NCBI RefSeq assembly: GCF_000265405.1
Contig: NC_018010.1
Location: 682,001-746,000, forward strand
DNA: 64,000 bases
Direction of reading: 5' to 3'
DNA from: Belliella baltica DSM 15883
GTDB taxonomy: Bacteria > Bacteroidota > Bacteroidia > Cytophagales > Cyclobacteriaceae
The stretch's first letter is position 1. Each line of letters starts with the position of its first letter. A model generated the notes under the pieces. That model was not told the DNA's origin, made no database searches, and saw nothing but the letters and a program-made list of their open reading frames with translations. The position numbers were made by a program, and so were the translations under genes. Below are positions 26,606-34,961 of this stretch, in pieces.

Positions 26606-27700
26606 TTAACGTTGTCTTCTTCTATTGTTGCTCACATTCATAGATCCAGATCTGCCGATGAATATCATCGTAGTTCTAAAACCAATATGAGCTGTTTTGA
26701 CATCTTGATATTCATAAATTCTTGTGCTTGTCTCTAAGTAGTGAGCGATATCTTTCCAAGATCCGCCTCTTACTACTTTTCTTGATTCACCTTCTTTTGT
26801 GAATTTTGGATCCAAATCCCAAGTCAAGGCTGTACCTACTTCACTGTAATCATCCAATACCCATTCCGAAACATTTCCTGACATATTGTACAGTCCAAAA
26901 CCATTAGGTGCAAAAACATCTACTGGTGCTGTGTAAGAAAAACCATCATCAATGTAATTTCCTCTTCCAGGCTTAAAGTTAGCCATCAGACACCCTCTTT
27001 TATTCTTTAAATAAGGTCCTCCCCAAGGATACTTCGCAACATCTTTACCACCTTTTGCAGCATATTCCCACTCTGCTTCTGTAGGAAGTCTAAATGGAGG
27101 CATTTCAAAATCTGATTTGTCATTTGCATTCATGTGGTAAGTTCTCCACTCACAATACATATTTGCTTGCTCCCAACTGACACCAACTACTGGATAGTTG
27201 TCAAATGCTGGATGATCAAAATAAAATTCCATCAATGGATCACCATAATGATAAGAAAAACTTGAAGTCCAAACTGTAGTATCAGGCAAAACTTCATCCA
27301 AATTGAATTGCGGAGGATCTTTCAAAGTAGTAGGAGTAGAATAGGAATATTCTCCAAGTCTAACCGCTTCTACAAATTGTCTGTACTTGTTATTGGACAC
27401 TTCATATTTGTCCATGTAAAATTCCGAAATGGTAACCTGCCTGTTGAAGGCTGATTGAGTGGTGGCGATATCTTCATCCGCCTGCCCCATCCAAAAAGTT
27501 CCTGCTTTCACAGCCACCATATCGATCGGAAGATTCTGTTGCCAACCGACACGCTTGGCGACACCGGTTACTTCTCCTCTTCTGTTATCCTTTTCACTTG
27601 CAGATCCTTTCTTCCCAAAAAGTCCACAACCTTGTAAAAACGAGGCTGTTAAAAGCATCGCAATCACCGGAAAAAACCTTGAAATCATTTTTTTATACAT
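26606..27700 (-). CDS. gldK: Gliding/type IX secretion lipoprotein GldK
   Basis: A 364-residue lipoprotein. A signal sequence with lipobox LQGC (Cys at about 26) precedes a formylglycine-generating-enzyme-like (FGE-sulfatase) domain: FWMGQADED, YPVVGVSWEQANMYCEWR, RLPTEAEWEYAAKGG, NVSEWVLDDY and RVVRGGSWKD. In GldK/PorK the fold is structural: it forms the ring with GldN beneath the outer membrane. GldJ shares the domain, but the downstream gldL-gldM-gldN genes decide for GldK. Confidence 0.94.
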   Translation of the reverse strand: MYKKMISRFFPVIAMLLTASFLQGCGLFGKKGSASEKDNRRGEVTGVAKRVGWQQNLPIDMVAVKAGTFWMGQADEDIATTQSAFNRQVTISEFYMDKYEVSNNKYRQFVEAVRLGEYSYSTPTTLKDPPQFNLDEVLPDTTVWTSSFSYHYGDPLMEFYFDHPAFDNYPVVGVSWEQANMYCEWRTYHMNANDKSDFEMPPFRLPTEAEWEYAAKGGKDVAKYPWGGPYLKNKRGCLMANFKPGRGNYIDDGFSYTAPVDVFAPNGFGLYNMSGNVSEWVLDDYSEVGTALTWDLDPKFTKEGESRKVVRGGSWKDIAHYLETSTRIYEYQDVKTAHIGFRTTMIFIGRSGSMNVSNNRRRQR

Positions 27701-27817
27701 AAATGACAGTAATTAAGTTATGTAAATAACTGATAATTTTCTATTTACAACGAAAGCGAAATTTAAACGAAAATTTGACAAAAACACTAATCATTTGTCA
27801 AATTTTACGCATTTTCT

Positions 27818-28789
27818 TTAGAACCTATATCTAGGTGTCCGCTGTATTGCTCTTTGAAATTCCCTAGAAACCTGTGGCAAGTTGTAGGTCAACATGAACT
27901 CATGACTCGTAGGAGATTTGGCTTCGAGCCCTCCTACTACCAAGTCAAATGCATAACCTATTCTCAATGAATTGTCTCTCAAAAGACTATATCCTACTAG
28001 TAAAGATACCGATTCTTCCCCTCTATAGGCTAGACCTGCACTTACTTTTTGATTATGTGTGGCTATAACGCTCAGGTCATATGAAAAATTATTAAATGAA
28101 ACCGTTTTTAAAAGAAAACTTGGCTCAAAAGTCCAAAATGCAAATGTTCTTATTCTGTATCCTGCATTCAAATAAGAATGATTCCTCAACTGATTCCCTA
28201 TTGCTCCTTCTCCGAAATCAAAGCCTGGCTCATTCAAATGACGTGAGCTGATACCCACGTAGAAATTTCTTTGATCATAAATTGCTCCAAAACCCACGTT
28301 GAAATTCATTTGGGTTTCTCTTCCTCCAGCAGGTACTGCTCTATCTGGGTTGACTAAGTTCCATTCATCATATTTGAGCGTACTTGAAAAAACACCACCT
28401 GAAGCACCCAAACTTAACACCCCTCTACGTAGCCTCAAGTGATATCCCAAAGAAAGGTTGATTTCCTGATTGGTGGTTGGCCCAATATTATCATTGACAA
28501 ATGACAAACCATAACCCAGGTTGGTATTATCTAAAGAACCTGATGCTGTTAGTAATTGTGTAATAGGTGCAGGGCCATTTGCTCCTGAATAGTTGGCCCA
28601 TTGTGTTCTGTGTAAAGCTGAAAAATTATATCCCTTTTCCTTTCCTGCAAAGGCTGGGTTATAAAAAAGCCCGTTGTTCATGTATTGTGTAAACTGAGCG
28701 TCTTGTTGCGCAGTAACTTTAGCAGACAATGTCGCTGCTAGCAGAAATATCGGTAAAAATCTAAGTGAGAAATTTGTCAGCTTATCCAT
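27818..28789 (-). CDS. PorP/SprF-family type IX secretion outer-membrane protein
   Basis: A 323-residue outer-membrane beta-barrel. A signal peptide ending in SAKVTAQ is followed by the family hallmark QDAQFTQYMNNGLFYNPAFAG at the mature N-terminus, then alternating barrel strands and the terminal RYRF. PorP/SprF proteins help export or anchor type IX substrates; the copy upstream of gldK is the PorP of the core system. The gap to gldK is 117 bases and may hold a separate promoter. Confidence 0.92.
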   Translation of the reverse strand: MDKLTNFSLRFLPIFLLAATLSAKVTAQQDAQFTQYMNNGLFYNPAFAGKEKGYNFSALHRTQWANYSGANGPAPITQLLTASGSLDNTNLGYGLSFVNDNIGPTTNQEINLSLGYHLRLRRGVLSLGASGGVFSSTLKYDEWNLVNPDRAVPAGGRETQMNFNVGFGAIYDQRNFYVGISSRHLNEPGFDFGEGAIGNQLRNHSYLNAGYRIRTFAFWTFEPSFLLKTVSFNNFSYDLSVIATHNQKVSAGLAYRGEESVSLLVGYSLLRDNSLRIGYAFDLVVGGLEAKSPTSHEFMLTYNLPQVSREFQRAIQRTPRYRF

Positions 28790-28803
28790 GTATCAAAAGA
28801 TTT

Positions 28804-28830
28804 AATCTTTTCAGAATCTTTTCAGAATCT
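28804..28830. repeat. 11-base tandem repeat upstream of the porP/sprF-like gene
   Basis: AATCTTTTCAG occurs twice head to tail (28804-28814 and 28815-28825), with a partial third copy (AATCT). It lies 15 bases upstream of the start codon, where a promoter or regulator site would be expected. Confidence 0.5.
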
Positions 28831-28877
28831 ATTCTACACAATTAAACTGAAAAACCCCATAAAAGATTGAAAAGATG

Positions 28878-29651
28878 TTATAAATTATTTGCTTTTTTTA
28901 TGTAAAGCTCCAATGCGCCAGTCATACTTGGTGCATTTGGCATTGGTGCTTCAATGTCCAAAATCAAATTTTCTTCTCTAACTGCTTCTGCTGTGGTGGG
29001 ACCAAATGCAGCAATTCTTGTGTTATTTTGTTTGAAGTCAGGGAAATTTGTAATCAATGATTTGATACCTGAAGGGCTAAAAAAAGCCAATACATCATAC
29101 TTGATATCCCTTAAGTCTGACAAATCAGCCGCTACAGTATGATAGATGATCGCTTCTGTAAACTCGATATTATTTTTGGCCATGTAGTTGGGGATTTCAT
29201 CTTTTCTGATATCCGAACATGGGAATAAATATTTCTCTGACTTGTGTTTTTTAAAATAATCGAATAAATCAGATGCTGTTTTTTGTCCAACAAATAACTT
29301 TCTTTTTCTGATTACTATATATTTTTGAAGGTAATGCGCTGTTTGGTCTGAAATACAGAAGTATTTCATATCCGCAGGCATTTCTATTTTTAATTCTTTA
29401 CAGATTGTAAAAAAATGATCTATGGCATTTCTACTCGTAAAAATAATAGCTGTATGTTTCAAGATTTCGATCTTCTGCTTTCTGAAGTCTTTCAGTGAAA
29501 CTGGCTCGACTTGGATAAATGGCCTAAAATCAATCTTGAGGTTATATTTCTCAGCAAGTTGGAAATAAGGAGAATCATCACCACTCGGCTTTGGCTGTGA
29601 AACTAATATGCTTTTTACTGGGTTGAATCTGTCTTTGGTAGATTTACTCAT
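28878..29651 (-). CDS. hemD: Uroporphyrinogen-III synthase (HemD family)
   Basis: A 257-residue protein with the two-domain HemD layout: KSILVSQPKPSG start, IIFTSRNAIDHFF, YFCISDQTAHYLQ, then AFFSPSGIKSL and RIAAFGPTTAEAVRE in the second half. It closes hydroxymethylbilane to uroporphyrinogen III, the branch point to heme and to the siroheme needed by the sulfite reductase at 51-53 kb. Sequence conservation is low in this family, but the S-x-x-[AG] and G-P-x-T motifs are clear. It follows the DUF4271 gene by 40 bases. Confidence 0.85.
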   Translation of the reverse strand: MSKSTKDRFNPVKSILVSQPKPSGDDSPYFQLAEKYNLKIDFRPFIQVEPVSLKDFRKQKIEILKHTAIIFTSRNAIDHFFTICKELKIEMPADMKYFCISDQTAHYLQKYIVIRKRKLFVGQKTASDLFDYFKKHKSEKYLFPCSDIRKDEIPNYMAKNNIEFTEAIIYHTVAADLSDLRDIKYDVLAFFSPSGIKSLITNFPDFKQNNTRIAAFGPTTAEAVREENLILDIEAPMPNAPSMTGALELYIKKANNL

Positions 29652-29691
29652 TTTTAATCGCTTATCCTTTTAGTAACCTTTATAAAATTTA

Positions 29692-30813
29692 CTACCCCAT
29701 GATAACCTTTGCGATAATCAAAAAGGGCACCAATTCCGCGGTGCAAATGTAAGCAAATAAATGGTAATTATTAAAAGACACACGATTCATCATGATAAAC
29801 ATCAGTAAGACTACCGCAAGCAAATAAGACCAAAAAAAGATAATTAAAGACCAATTTAATACTACACCTAATATTTCTTGACTATTTAATGCAGCAACAC
29901 AAATAATAATTACCAAAAATATCATCAAAATAGATACCACTCTTAGTAAATAAAAAAAATGTGCAAATTCATTTTTTCCTAATTCATATATCAGAGTCAT
30001 GAATTTGATAAAGAGAAACTTAACGATAGTCAATACAAATAACCCTAGCGTAATTACCAACCAATATAGAAATAGTTCATCTACGTCACCCTTGATAAAG
30101 TCTCCTAGTCCTCCTAATCCTATTTCTTTCACCCCAACCATAGCTATCAAAGCAACTGTGAGATTGTTGATGATTATAAAAAATATGATGTCTAGTGAAA
30201 AGAATTTTTGTATCGCATTGGACTCAGAGAAATCCTCAGCAGTAAATATTGACTTTGGATTCAAAATATATCCAAGAACCAAAGGGTAGATTACTTTATA
30301 GATTGATATAAAGAATAAAATACAAATCAATGCTAGAAAAAAGAAGTCATAGAATCTATCTATTTTCCTTTTTTCAAACTGATTTAAAGGTTGGTTTTCG
30401 GATACTTTAGAAAAAAAACTATTCTTATTAAAGAACCCCTTTTTTATAGAAACTTCAGAAGTACTGATATCTTTTTTTAATACTGAAAAATTGATTTTAG
30501 ATTCTTCAATGAATCCAAATTTACTTCTTAAATCTTTAATAGAGATCTCTACAGTGGTGTCATTAGAAGTATAAAACCACAATACATTATCCATGAAAAC
30601 TGTAGATTCTGCGGGAACATTTGCGATAAAACTAGCACTTGTGAAAGTACTAAGATCAAGAGAAACCTGAACGAATTCAGAGGATTGGAACCATCCTGCC
30701 TTTTTATCATAGGAAAGCTTGGAATCATAGTTCTCCACAACTTGCCCAATCAGCTGAAATTGGATAAAAAATAAGCTCAGTAGTAAAATCAATTGTTTCT
30801 GAGATCTATACAT
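29692..30813 (-). CDS. DUF4271-family membrane protein
   Basis: A 373-residue protein. A signal peptide and an extracytoplasmic N-terminal part (about 1-150) precede six or seven membrane helices (about 152-372). The membrane half and its position next to a HemD-type gene fit DUF4271, a family of unknown function found in Bacteroidota. It lies five bases after the BamA/TamA-like gene, so the three genes at 28.9-32.5 kb are probably one operon. Confidence 0.75.
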   Translation of the reverse strand: MYRSQKQLILLLSLFFIQFQLIGQVVENYDSKLSYDKKAGWFQSSEFVQVSLDLSTFTSASFIANVPAESTVFMDNVLWFYTSNDTTVEISIKDLRSKFGFIEESKINFSVLKKDISTSEVSIKKGFFNKNSFFSKVSENQPLNQFEKRKIDRFYDFFFLALICILFFISIYKVIYPLVLGYILNPKSIFTAEDFSESNAIQKFFSLDIIFFIIINNLTVALIAMVGVKEIGLGGLGDFIKGDVDELFLYWLVITLGLFVLTIVKFLFIKFMTLIYELGKNEFAHFFYLLRVVSILMIFLVIIICVAALNSQEILGVVLNWSLIIFFWSYLLAVVLLMFIMMNRVSFNNYHLFAYICTAELVPFLIIAKVIMG

Positions 30814-30818
30814 ACATT

Positions 30819-32540
30819 TTAAAATCTACCAGTATATCCAAAATGGATTTTTGAAAGGTTAAGGGCAAAATCTTGACTATTGGACATGCCTAAAGCATAA
30901 ATAAAATTGAAAATCCCTCCGCTAGTTTCTAGACTAAACCCTAAACCTGTTGAAAGGGGAAAATCTGTTTGAAGACCCTGAACTCTATTTTCTAATCTTC
31001 CTGTGTCCACAAAAATCATAAAATATGAATACGTATCAAAATAGAATCTCGGTTCTACTGAAAAATAGATATAATTATTAGCAAAGAAGAAATTTTCATT
31101 GAAACCTCTAATTGTTCTTAAGCCCCCAAGTCTATATAAATCATTCCCCAATAGATTTTCATTTACCAAAATTCCTCCTGAGGCTTTGGTCATCAAGCCC
31201 CAATTGTTATTAAAATAAAAATGCTTGAGGACATCACCTTTTATATAGTATTGAATTGTTCTTCGCTCCAGCCCTTCATAGACCACAGGTGGAAGACCTG
31301 TGTTTTCCAAAATCTCCTTGTTACCAATTGCAAATTCGGCGTGTCCATAAAAACCTCTTCTAGGCATAACGATATCATCTAGTTTAGTCAGCTGATAGCT
31401 TACCCCATAATTATTGTACCTAAAATCAGCAAAGTCAGGTAATTCTTGAATTTCTCTCAAATTGGAAGTAGCCAACAAATCCCCGGATTGTCGTCTTCCA
31501 AAAAACTTGATGTAGCTATCCGATTTGAATCTATATCCAAAATCCAACCTAAAATCTCGATTCAAAAAGGTCGTATCTTCCTTCAATAAGTAGAATGATG
31601 CCCCAATGTCAATCATCGAACCAAAAACCATGGGTTCAATCGCTCCTACTCTAAGATTTTGAGAATATTGACTCAGTCTTTGCCAATTGAGATTATAATT
31701 TCTTCCATTTCCTCCCACGTTATACAACCCAAGATCAAATTGGCCGGTTATTAAAAGTTTGTTTTCTTCAAATTCGTTAGGTAGAAATCCAATAATCCCA
31801 TCGAGCGTATTTATTTTCCTGTCATTAATAGGCAAGTAGAGCGTGGCTTCTTCATTTTGGAAGCTAATTTCCGGTTCACCAGCCCATCTTAGATAGGGCA
31901 AATTCTTGATTTGACTGATTGCTTGTTCTATTTTTCTTTGGGAAAATGGCTCTCCAGGGAGAATTTGAAGAAATTTTGCCAAGTACATCCTTTTAGTTTT
32001 TGAATTCCCACTAATTTTAAGTGTGTCAAAAGTGATGTAAGGACCTAAGTCTATATTTAAGGCAGCAGAAAAACCATCTTCATTTCTCGACAGACTATCC
32101 AATTTCATCGCTGCGAATGGAAATCCTTCATTTTCTGATTGACTTAAGATTTTATCGAAAAGCTTTACGATTTCCTGATATTGAAAAGGCTTATTCTCAA
32201 ATCTCTTTTCATCATATCCCGCTTGAATTAAAAGTACTGGTTCTAAATTTCCTTTTCTTAAATCAACCCAATTAAAAATTGCTCCAGTGACAATTTTGAG
32301 TGAAAGTGTGTCTCCTTTTATTTTCCTGCTAAATTCAGCTGCTCCCAAATATCCACTTGCGTAGAGATCTTGAAAAATCACTTGAATTCCAACTTGTCTT
32401 TGCAATGAATCTGCAAACCCCAACAATTCTGATTTATTCACTTCTCCTGAAATTTCATATTGCAGGTATTTCTCCTGTTGGGCAACAAGAGCTTTCCCTG
32501 TCAAAAGAAATAGGATGATGATAAAAACTGCTTTTTTCAC
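30819..32540 (-). CDS. BamA/TamA-like outer-membrane protein (Omp85 superfamily)
   Basis: A 573-residue protein. A signal peptide (MKKAVFIIILFLLTGKALVAQ) is followed by one or two POTRA-like domains (about 125-230, with ITFDTLKISGNSKTKRMYLAKFL) and a C-terminal D15-type barrel (about 240-573). The barrel has the LGGLRTIRGFNENFF motif, which matches the conserved G-x-R-G-[FY] of the Omp85 L6 loop. The small POTRA number excludes BamA itself; a TamA-like or patatin-free FplA-like exporter is possible. The substrate is unknown. Confidence 0.82.
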   Translation of the reverse strand: MKKAVFIIILFLLTGKALVAQQEKYLQYEISGEVNKSELLGFADSLQRQVGIQVIFQDLYASGYLGAAEFSRKIKGDTLSLKIVTGAIFNWVDLRKGNLEPVLLIQAGYDEKRFENKPFQYQEIVKLFDKILSQSENEGFPFAAMKLDSLSRNEDGFSAALNIDLGPYITFDTLKISGNSKTKRMYLAKFLQILPGEPFSQRKIEQAISQIKNLPYLRWAGEPEISFQNEEATLYLPINDRKINTLDGIIGFLPNEFEENKLLITGQFDLGLYNVGGNGRNYNLNWQRLSQYSQNLRVGAIEPMVFGSMIDIGASFYLLKEDTTFLNRDFRLDFGYRFKSDSYIKFFGRRQSGDLLATSNLREIQELPDFADFRYNNYGVSYQLTKLDDIVMPRRGFYGHAEFAIGNKEILENTGLPPVVYEGLERRTIQYYIKGDVLKHFYFNNNWGLMTKASGGILVNENLLGNDLYRLGGLRTIRGFNENFFFANNYIYFSVEPRFYFDTYSYFMIFVDTGRLENRVQGLQTDFPLSTGLGFSLETSGGIFNFIYALGMSNSQDFALNLSKIHFGYTGRF

Positions 32541-32665
32541 GTCAATTGGGAAAATGTTTCATTCTATTGCCATCACTTTTAGTGATCAAAATAGCTGCTT
32601 AAAAATAAGGCTGTTTTTGATACTTCTCTACATCTGATCTATCTTTATGCACTAAACGAAATATT

Positions 32666-33790
32666 TTGGCTGGTATTTACATTCACATTCCTTTTTGCAA
32701 ACAAGCTTGTCATTATTGTGACTTTCACTTTAGCACCAATCTGAGTCAAACTCAAGAAGTGGTGGATGCGATTACGCTAGAAATAGTAAAACGAAAAGAA
32801 TATCTTCCCAAAAATTCTATTATCAACACCATTTATTTTGGAGGAGGGACACCTTCTTTGCTTTCCACCCAGCAACTTGAGCAGATTTTAGAAACAATTT
32901 CAAAGCACTTCATCTTGGATTTGGAGGAATTGACGATCGAAACGAATCCTGATGATCTAAAAAAAGAAAAGCTTAAAGAGTTGCGGAGCATCGGAATAGA
33001 TAGGTTGAGTATCGGAATTCAAAGTTTTGATGCCCGTCTTCTCAAATACTATAATAGAGCTCACAATGCTGAGGAATCTCTGCAAGCGATAGATTTGGCT
33101 AAAAATGCGGGTTTTGAAAAATTATCAATTGACTTGATTTATGGCTTTCCTTCAGAAGATCATCAGCTATGGGAAAAAGATTTAGCAATTGCAATTCAAC
33201 AAGACCCAGGACACATCAGTAGCTATTGCTTGACAGTGGAACCCAAAACTGCCTTAGGGAATTGGGCTGAAAAAGGGAAATTTAAACCCGCCTCAGAAGA
33301 TTTTGCAGCAGATCAGTTTGAAATGCTGCAAGAAAGCATGGAAAAGGCAAATTATATTCAATACGAAATTTCAAACTTTGGCAAGATCAACCAGTTTGCA
33401 ATCCACAATAAAAACTATTGGCAAAACACCCCTTACTTAGGAGTTGGCCCGAGCGCACATTCTTATGATGGAAAAGAAAGAGGATTCAACATTTCCAATA
33501 ATATTAAATATATCAAAGCTATCGAAACTGAACAAATCCCATTTACAGTTGAAGCGATGACAGAAGAAGATATAGTCAATGAATACATCTTGACTTCTTT
33601 GAGAACTATATGGGGAACAGACATCAATTTCCTGAATAAGAGACTAGGAAATGGCTATTTGAAAGGTAAAGCTGATCTTCTTTCACAGCTTCAAAGAGAG
33701 CAACTTTTAGAAATAAAAGATGATCATTTAATCCTGAGCAACAAAGGAAAGCTTTTGGCAGATAGTATTGCGGCTTCTCTTTTTATCTAA
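32666..33790 (+). CDS. hemW: Radical SAM heme chaperone HemW
   Basis: A 374-residue radical SAM protein. The Fe-S cysteines are C11, C15 and C18 in CKQACHYC; the GGGTPSLL and SIGIQSFD motifs and the HemN-like C-terminal domain follow. Absence of the N-terminal cysteines of coproporphyrinogen oxidase HemN, and the start directly before GIYIHIPFC, favour HemW, which delivers heme to respiratory proteins. The start codon is TTG: no in-frame ATG or GTG lies close by. A near-consensus TATCTTTA element sits about 20 bases upstream. Confidence 0.92.
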   Translation: MAGIYIHIPFCKQACHYCDFHFSTNLSQTQEVVDAITLEIVKRKEYLPKNSIINTIYFGGGTPSLLSTQQLEQILETISKHFILDLEELTIETNPDDLKKEKLKELRSIGIDRLSIGIQSFDARLLKYYNRAHNAEESLQAIDLAKNAGFEKLSIDLIYGFPSEDHQLWEKDLAIAIQQDPGHISSYCLTVEPKTALGNWAEKGKFKPASEDFAADQFEMLQESMEKANYIQYEISNFGKINQFAIHNKNYWQNTPYLGVGPSAHSYDGKERGFNISNNIKYIKAIETEQIPFTVEAMTEEDIVNEYILTSLRTIWGTDINFLNKRLGNGYLKGKADLLSQLQREQLLEIKDDHLILSNKGKLLADSIAASLFI

Positions 33791-33816
33791 TAAATTATCT
33801 TACTTTTGAGCTAGAT

Positions 33817-34131
33817 ATGGAGAAGTATAAAGACTATTCGGGAAGGCGAAAAGAGGTGGCTCCACTTCAGGAAGCATTCGATGAGCTTTTGAAAGCTTAT
33901 CGCCTTAAAGACAAATTTGACGAGCGATTACTTGTTCAGGCTTGGCCAGAAATGATGGGACATACAGTCGCTTCAAGGACAACCTCAGTTTATATTAAAG
34001 ACAAAAAGCTTTTTGTACAGGTAACTTCAGGAGCTATCAAAAAAGAAATGTCCATGAATAGAACTAAAGTCATGGAAATAGTAGAACAAAAATTCGGAAA
34101 AGGAGTAATTACGGAAATTGTGTTTCTGTAA
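33817..34131 (+). CDS. DUF721 (DciA-like) protein
   Basis: A 104-residue protein with the DUF721 layout: GRRKEVAPLQEAFDELL, the central VQAWPEMMGHTVASRTTSVYI block and a C-terminal helical region. DciA proteins load the replicative helicase DnaB in bacteria that lack DnaC. Short members such as this one are common in Bacteroidota and the role is by family only. It follows hemW by 26 bases. Confidence 0.85.
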   Translation: MEKYKDYSGRRKEVAPLQEAFDELLKAYRLKDKFDERLLVQAWPEMMGHTVASRTTSVYIKDKKLFVQVTSGAIKKEMSMNRTKVMEIVEQKFGKGVITEIVFL

Positions 34132-34145
34132 CTACTCCAGTAGGA

Positions 34146-34862
34146 TCAATCTTGTTCTCCAAAAACCCTTCGCATGAGCGCAGATGTTCTTGCCAAAGGA
34201 TCTTTTCGGATATTCAATTCCTCTTCTGCTATCAGCTTAAATAATCCATCTATCGCACGATTTGTTACATAAGAATTCAGATCAGGATCTATTTTTCTAT
34301 TTGTCAGAGGAATCGCATTATATGTAGTAGCGATATCGCTGTAGTATTTTGTAGCACCAACCTCATTTAATGATTCTTGAATTCTTGGCTGAAACAATTC
34401 AATTAACTGGGACTCTGTAGTTCTCCTTAAAAAAGCCGTCGCCGCATCAGGCTCCCCTCTCAAAATAGCAAAAGCATCTTGGATGGTGAGTTGTCTAATT
34501 GCACTGATAAAAATAGGCTTTGCCTCAATTGCTGCCTTTTCTGCTCCTCTATTGATGGCTAAAAGTGCTCGATCAACCTCAGACCCTAATCCTATTTGTC
34601 TTAAAGTTGCCTCTACCCTTCTAGCATCTTCTGGGAGGAGAATTTTGATCAATTCATTCTTGAAAAAACCATCGGTTACGGAAGCTTTGTCCGCTCCTTT
34701 ACTTATTCCTTGTACCAATGCTTCTTTCAAACCAGAAGAAACTTCCGTTTGTGTCAAAGGACCTTGACTTCCAGCTGCTTCAAGAATTCTATTCAAATCT
34801 GTAGCAGTACATGAAGCAAGCAAGAAAATAACAATTATCGAAAAACTAAGTGATTTACGCAT
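34146..34862 (-). CDS. DUF4197-family lipoprotein
   Basis: About 238 residues starting at MRKSLSFSIIVIFLLASC, with a lipobox LASC. The frame is open for eight more residues to 34886, but the internal Met gives a normal signal peptide. The mature part is all-helical and matches DUF4197 (ALVQGISKGADKAS near the start, RRTTESQLIELFQPRIQESL in the middle, TNRAIDGLFKLIAEEE near the end). Function is unknown. Convergent with the DciA-like gene across 14 bases; no clear terminator is visible between them. Confidence 0.82.
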   Translation of the reverse strand: MRKSLSFSIIVIFLLASCTATDLNRILEAAGSQGPLTQTEVSSGLKEALVQGISKGADKASVTDGFFKNELIKILLPEDARRVEATLRQIGLGSEVDRALLAINRGAEKAAIEAKPIFISAIRQLTIQDAFAILRGEPDAATAFLRRTTESQLIELFQPRIQESLNEVGATKYYSDIATTYNAIPLTNRKIDPDLNSYVTNRAIDGLFKLIAEEELNIRKDPLARTSALMRRVFGEQD

Positions 34863-34961
34863 ATTAAACTTTAAAGATTTTAACATTTTTTTATACTTAT
34901 ACAGGGATTCCTTATCAGGATAATTAAGTTTGTTTGTGTATAATTGTACTCTTTAACACAA

